A stretch of 64,000 bases of DNA from an uncultured Burkholderiales bacterium (GTDB lineage Bacteria > Pseudomonadota > Gammaproteobacteria > Burkholderiales > Burkholderiaceae_C), in NCBI GenBank assembly GCA_903933115.1, contig CAIZIT010000033.1, forward strand, positions 1 to 64,000, read 5' to 3'. Positions 60,343 through 64,000 of this stretch are shown in pieces; position 1 is the stretch's first letter; every line of letters begins with the position of its first letter. Below the pieces are notes generated by a model. That model was not told the DNA's origin and did not search any database. It was given only the letters and a program-made list of their open reading frames with translations. Made by a program: the position numbers and the translations under genes.

Positions 60343-61469
60343 GCAAGAACCTCTTAGAGCCCATCTCTCCTGTAGAGGTGATTGTTGAAGACATCAAACA
60401 AGGTCGAATGGTGATCTTGGTGGATGAGGAAGACCGCGAGAACGAAGGCGATTTGGTCTTGGCCGCCGATTGCGTGAGCGCGCAAGCCATCAACTTCATG
60501 GCCAAGTACGGCCGAGGCCTGATTTGCCTCACCCTCACCAAAGAGCGGTGTGAGTTTTTAAAGCTGCCCCCCATGGCAGCACGCAATGGGACCGTCTACA
60601 GCACCGCCTTCACCATCTCCATTGAAGCCGCACAGGGGGTGACCACGGGCATTTCTGCGGCCGATCGCGCGAGAACCATTCAAGTGGCCGTGGACCCCCA
60701 AAGCCAAGCAAGCGATTTGGTCCAACCCGGTCACGTCTTCCCCTTACAAGCGGTCGATGGCGGTGTGCTGATGCGCGCGGGCCATACGGAGGCAGGTTGC
60801 GACCTCGCGAGCCTTGCGGGTCACTCACCCAGTGCTGTGATTTGTGAAATCATGAACGATGACGGCACGATGGCCAGGTTGCCGGACTTGCAAAAATTTG
60901 CTGCCGAGCATCAACTGCACATTGGCACCATTGCCGATTTGATCCAGTACCGCTCCAAAAATGAGAGCTTGCTGCAAAAGGTCTCATCGCGCACCTTGAA
61001 CACTCAACATGGAGAGTTCATCGCACACGCCTACCAAGACGTCCTCACCAAAGGGGTCCATCTTGCTTTGGTCAAGGGCGAATGGGCACAACACGCAGAA
61101 GTCTTGGTGAGGGTCCATGAACCTTTGTCCATCATCGATCTCTTAGAGCCCAACCGCAAGATGCACTCTTGGGGCCTGGATGAAACCTTGAGCATCATCT
61201 GCGAAGAAGGTGCTGGCGTGGTGGTGCTGCTCAATGCCGGCGAAAACGCTGAGCAACTGCTCTCTCAATTCCAAGGGACAGCAAAATCCTCCCATGCACC
61301 CGAGAGAGGTCGCATGGACTTGAGGAGTTACGGCATCGGTGCTCAAATTTTGAAGGACTGTGGCGTGGAGAAAATGCGGCTTTTGGGGCATCCTCGCCGC
61401 ATGCCGAGCATGACAGGATACGGTCTCGAGATCATGGGGTACCGCTCCAAGGTCGACGGCAGCATGTAA
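60339..61469 (+). CDS. ribBA: 3,4-dihydroxy-2-butanone 4-phosphate synthase with degenerate GTP cyclohydrolase II-like domain
   Basis: 376 residues. The N-terminal half is a complete DHBP synthase ([17 protein letters not shown], then [16 protein letters not shown]), making the four-carbon precursor of riboflavin. The C-terminal half aligns with GTP cyclohydrolase II in length and ending ([13 protein letters not shown]) but lacks the zinc cysteine cluster (C-x10-C-x-C) and surrounding catalytic residues, so cyclohydrolase activity is unlikely; a separate RibA would be needed. Such hybrids are known in betaproteobacteria. Confidence 0.93.
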   Translation: MSKNLLEPISPVEVIVEDIKQGRMVILVDEEDRENEGDLVLAADCVSAQAINFMAKYGRGLICLTLTKERCEFLKLPPMAARNGTVYSTAFTISIEAAQGVTTGISAADRARTIQVAVDPQSQASDLVQPGHVFPLQAVDGGVLMRAGHTEAGCDLASLAGHSPSAVICEIMNDDGTMARLPDLQKFAAEHQLHIGTIADLIQYRSKNESLLQKVSSRTLNTQHGEFIAHAYQDVLTKGVHLALVKGEWAQHAEVLVRVHEPLSIIDLLEPNRKMHSWGLDETLSIICEEGAGVVVLLNAGENAEQLLSQFQGTAKSSHAPERGRMDLRSYGIGAQILKDCGVEKMRLLGHPRRMPSMTGYGLEIMGYRSKVDGSM

Positions 61470-61541
61470 GCTTAACCGCCCCACCACACAATCGCTCACC
61501 TCACCCCCGAACCGCTTACCAGAGACTTCTCACTCCCCCTT

Positions 61542-62096
61542 ATGCAGCACTTCAACTCCACCACGCCCGCCACACCCATTGACATCTCCCAGTGGCCCCG
61601 TCACTTGCTCTCGCAAGACGAGGGGGGCGAACAAGCCCATCCCGAACAAGCACGTGAGCGCAACTCGCACCTGAAGATCGGCATCGTCAAAGCCACCTTC
61701 AACGCAAGCGTCACCAACGCGCTCAAAAACGCCTGCATCGATGAGCTTTTAAAGTCGGGGGTTCAAGCACAAAACATTGTTTTGGTGGAGGTCCCCGGCG
61801 CCCTTGAGATTCCACTCGCACTCCAAGCGCTGGCTCAAATCGAGGACCCCGAGCCCTTTCACGCCTTGATTGCGTTGGGCTGCATCATTCGCGGTGAGAC
61901 CTACCATTTTGAATTGGTGGCCAATGAGTCGGGCAAGGGTGTGAGTCAGATCGGTTTGGACTTTCATGTGCCCATCGCCAACGCCATCTTGACGGTTGAA
62001 AATGAGGCGCAGGCCTTGGCACGCCAACACATCAAAGGGCAAGAGGCTGCAGCGGTGGCGCTGCAAATGGTGGGCGTGCTGGAGACATGGGCGTGA
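61542..62096 (+). CDS. ribH: 6,7-dimethyl-8-ribityllumazine synthase
   Basis: Penultimate step of riboflavin synthesis. 184 residues, with a ~40-residue N-terminal extension before the core [36 protein letters not shown] and [20 protein letters not shown] are diagnostic. The extension is hydrophilic and not part of the family core; an internal start is possible but no better candidate is seen. It overlaps nusB by 10 bases. Confidence 0.95.
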   Translation: MQHFNSTTPATPIDISQWPRHLLSQDEGGEQAHPEQARERNSHLKIGIVKATFNASVTNALKNACIDELLKSGVQAQNIVLVEVPGALEIPLALQALAQIEDPEPFHALIALGCIIRGETYHFELVANESGKGVSQIGLDFHVPIANAILTVENEAQALARQHIKGQEAAAVALQMVGVLETWA

Positions 62097-62671
62097 GCAA
62101 GTCCCCCTCCTCGATCGACCCTGAGGGCGTCACAGCTTTGACGCCCGAGCAAGCATTGGCTCAAACGCTTCAAGAGGCGCACGCTGAAGAGCGTTCTCCC
62201 AAAGCGGCCAAACCTGCGGCCCGCTCAGCGCGAACTCGCGCACGCGAATTTTCCTTGCAAGCCCTCTACCAATTGATGATTGGCAAGAACGACCCCAGTG
62301 ATATCGATGTGTTCACAAGAGATTTGGTGGGCTTTAAAAAGGCCGACTCGCTGCACTATGACACCTTGCTTCATGGCTGTGCGGCGCAAAGAGAGGACTT
62401 GGACGCTTTGATTTTGCCCCACCTTGACAGAAGTCTTGAGGAGATCTCCCCCATAGAGCGTGCTTGCATGTGGATGGGTGTGTTTGAATTCAAGCATTGC
62501 CTGGATGTGCCTTGGCGTGTGGTCCTCAATGAGTACATTGAGTTGTCCAAACAGTTTGGCGGCACCGATGGACACAAGTATGTCAACGCGGTCTTGAACG
62601 CCTTGGCCCCCGAGTTGAGGAGCATTGAAGTCTCTCAAGAAAGAGCCCAAAAAAGAAAACACTCCCTTTGA
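62087..62671 (+). CDS. nusB: Transcription antitermination factor NusB
   Basis: Binds boxA RNA with NusE in rRNA antitermination complexes. 194 residues with a ~45-residue Ala-rich N-terminal extension; the core runs from [16 protein letters not shown] to the C-terminal [32 protein letters not shown] and [13 protein letters not shown] are conserved. It overlaps ribH by 10 bases, the usual ribH-nusB coupling. Confidence 0.95.
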   Translation: MGVSKSPSSIDPEGVTALTPEQALAQTLQEAHAEERSPKAAKPAARSARTRAREFSLQALYQLMIGKNDPSDIDVFTRDLVGFKKADSLHYDTLLHGCAAQREDLDALILPHLDRSLEEISPIERACMWMGVFEFKHCLDVPWRVVLNEYIELSKQFGGTDGHKYVNAVLNALAPELRSIEVSQERAQKRKHSL

Positions 62672-62693
62672 AGTGAAAGTCCAAGCGGTGACG

Positions 62694-63881
62694 ATGCGCA
62701 TCTCAAAACGAGCTCAAAGCATTGAGCCTTTTTTCGTCATGGAGGTGGCCAAAGCGGCCGCCCGTCTTGCCCAGACTTTGGGACCTGATGACGCCCCCAT
62801 GATTCACTTGAACATTGGAGAGCCTGACTTCACTGCTGCGCCTTTGGTACAAGAAAGGGCCATCCAGGCCATCGAGCAAGGTCTCAGCCAGTACACCCCT
62901 GCCATTGGCATCGATCCCCTTCGCGAGCGCATCTCTGAGTGGTACGCCTCACACTTTGGCCTCGATGTGCCCAGCACTCGGATTGTGATCACCGCTGGCG
63001 CCTCCAGCGCCTTGCAGCTCGCTTGCTTGACCTTGATTGAGCCAGGCGATGAGATCTTGATGCCAGACCCCAGTTACCCCTGCAATCGGCACTTCATCAG
63101 CGCTTGCGGCGGACAAGCCCAGTTGATCGCCTGTGGTGCAGCCGACAAATTTCAACTGAGCCTGGCCAGCGTTCAAGCCCATTGGAGCGAGCGCACCAGG
63201 GGTGTTTTATTGGCCTCTCCAAGCAACCCCACCGGCACATCGGTCGATTTTGAAGAGTTGAGGAAAATTCATGCCTTTGTCAAAGCGCAAAATGGCATCA
63301 CACTGATGGATGAGATCTACCTGGGTTTGAGCTTTGGGGAGGAAGCTGCCCGCTCAGCCCTGGCCTTGGATGATCAGATCATCAGCATCAACAGTTTTTC
63401 CAAATACTTCAACATGACCGGCTGGCGACTGGGGTGGTTGGTGACGCCTCAAGAGTTGGTGACACCCCTTGAGCGCTTGGCGCAAAATTTATTCATCTGC
63501 CCCAGCGCCATCGCTCAGCATGCCGCCTTGGCTTGCTTTGAGCCTCAGAGCTTATCGCTCTTTGAGCAACGAAAGGCTGCTTTCAAAAGCCGACGCGACC
63601 ACTTGGTCGAAGCTTTGAAGGCACTGGGGTTTGAAGTGCCTGTGCAGCCCGATGGCGCCTTCTACATTTGGGCCAACTGTCAGCCCCTTTACAGCGCCTT
63701 GGGGGTGAACAACAGTTGGGACTTCACCTTTGAATTGATGAAAAGAGCGCACATTGCCGTGGCACCGGGGAGAGACTTTGGTGCACACGACACCGAGCAC
63801 TTCATACGCATCTCGACCGCCAACTCGATGCCCCAACTGCTCCAAGCCATCACACGAATGAAAGCACTTTTTAAACCATGA
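62694..63881 (+). CDS. PLP-dependent class I/II aminotransferase
   Basis: 395-residue aspartate-aminotransferase-fold enzyme. The PLP lysine is K237 in [26 protein letters not shown] carries the conserved Asn (N178), and LNIGEPDF is the typical N-terminal block. Substrate specificity cannot be read. The ATG at 62694 is chosen over upstream in-frame codons because conservation begins at MRISKRAQ. The stop overlaps ybgC by 4 bases. Confidence 0.92.
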   Translation: MRISKRAQSIEPFFVMEVAKAAARLAQTLGPDDAPMIHLNIGEPDFTAAPLVQERAIQAIEQGLSQYTPAIGIDPLRERISEWYASHFGLDVPSTRIVITAGASSALQLACLTLIEPGDEILMPDPSYPCNRHFISACGGQAQLIACGAADKFQLSLASVQAHWSERTRGVLLASPSNPTGTSVDFEELRKIHAFVKAQNGITLMDEIYLGLSFGEEAARSALALDDQIISINSFSKYFNMTGWRLGWLVTPQELVTPLERLAQNLFICPSAIAQHAALACFEPQSLSLFEQRKAAFKSRRDHLVEALKALGFEVPVQPDGAFYIWANCQPLYSALGVNNSWDFTFELMKRAHIAVAPGRDFGAHDTEHFIRISTANSMPQLLQAITRMKALFKP

Positions 63882-64000
63882 ACAACTTCATTTGGCCCTT
63901 GAGGGTTTACTGGGAAGACACCGATGCTGGGGGCATCGTGTTCTATGCCAACTATTTGAAGTTTTTTGAACGCGCGAGAACCGAGTGGTTTCGCTCCTTG
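63878..64000 (+). CDS. ybgC: YbgC family acyl-CoA thioesterase (partial, runs off right edge)
   Basis: The first 41 codons of a hot-dog-fold thioesterase of the Tol-Pal-associated YbgC family: [20 protein letters not shown] contains the active-site Asp, followed by FERARTEWF. The 3' end is beyond the window. The start overlaps the aminotransferase stop by 4 bases (ATGA). In many proteobacteria it precedes tolQ-tolR; that cannot be checked here. Confidence 0.93.
   Translation, partial: MNNFIWPLRVYWEDTDAGGIVFYANYLKFFERARTEWFRSL

Overview
The window looks like a chromosomal segment of a betaproteobacterium, most likely Burkholderiales. The basis is protein-level resemblance only: two Bug/TctC-type binding proteins, the order glyA-nrdR-ribD-ribE-ribBA-ribH-nusB, a RibBA whose second domain is degenerate, and tig-clpP-clpX. 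Housekeeping genes frame both ends, and the middle (about 12.8-42.7 kb) is accessory. There is no rRNA, CRISPR array, insertion sequence or phage gene. Two tRNAs are present: Leu(UAG) and Ser(GCU).

Layout. 1-2.9 kb: clpX (cut by the left edge), clpP and tig, leftward. 3.3-6.8 kb: a secreted DUF1800/DUF1501 pair. 7.4 kb: tRNA-Leu. 7.7-10.8 kb: hpnCDE, which makes squalene from farnesyl diphosphate. 11-12.8 kb: a HAD hydrolase divergent from hemH. 12.9-27.5 kb: one long leftward catabolic operon. Its order of transcription is livK-livH-livM-livG-livF, a frameshifted tctC, LeuC-like and LeuD-like subunits, hyuB, hyuA, an isochorismatase-fold hydrolase, a fumarate-reductase-type flavoprotein and an isocitrate-lyase-family C-C lyase. 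Most junctions are 4-base stop/start overlaps. 27.6-31.4 kb: a periplasmic quinoprotein oxidation module (PQQ dehydrogenase with a lanthanide-type residue pattern, cytochrome c, beta-propeller, cytochrome b561). 31.5-37 kb: Bug protein, alpha/beta hydrolase, ApbE-like protein, and a 7TM sensor kinase with its regulator. 37.2-39.4 kb: a metallophosphoesterase abutting a Ser/Thr kinase fused to a UspA-like domain.

39.5-42.5 kb: a toxin-antitoxin cluster beside the 3' end of tRNA-Ser. It holds an orphan DUF1778 antitoxin, vapBC flanked by two imperfect ~100-bp direct repeats, a GNAT gene, and parD with a frameshifted parE. 42.8-48.4 kb: tRNA-Ser, lysC, tilS, accA, a DNA glycosylase and cysS, leftward. 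48.8-51.6 kb: a TPR protein, ppiA, ppiB and lpxH. 51.8-55 kb: a large DUF349 protein. 55.6-64 kb: a lytic transglycosylase, glyA, nrdR, ribD, ribE, ribBA, ribH, nusB, an aminotransferase and the start of ybgC.

Two things stand out. The catabolic operon combines a LeuCD-type hydro-lyase, an ATP-dependent HyuAB ring-opening enzyme, an isochorismatase-fold protein lacking the usual cysteine, a flavoprotein dehydrogenase and a PrpB/dimethylmalate-type lyase behind a branched-chain-type ABC importer; its substrate is unknown. Separately, at least six intergenic gaps carry short tandem arrays (units of 8, 8, 9, 9, 12 and 14 bp) with unrelated unit sequences, which suggests recurrent local duplication in this genome.
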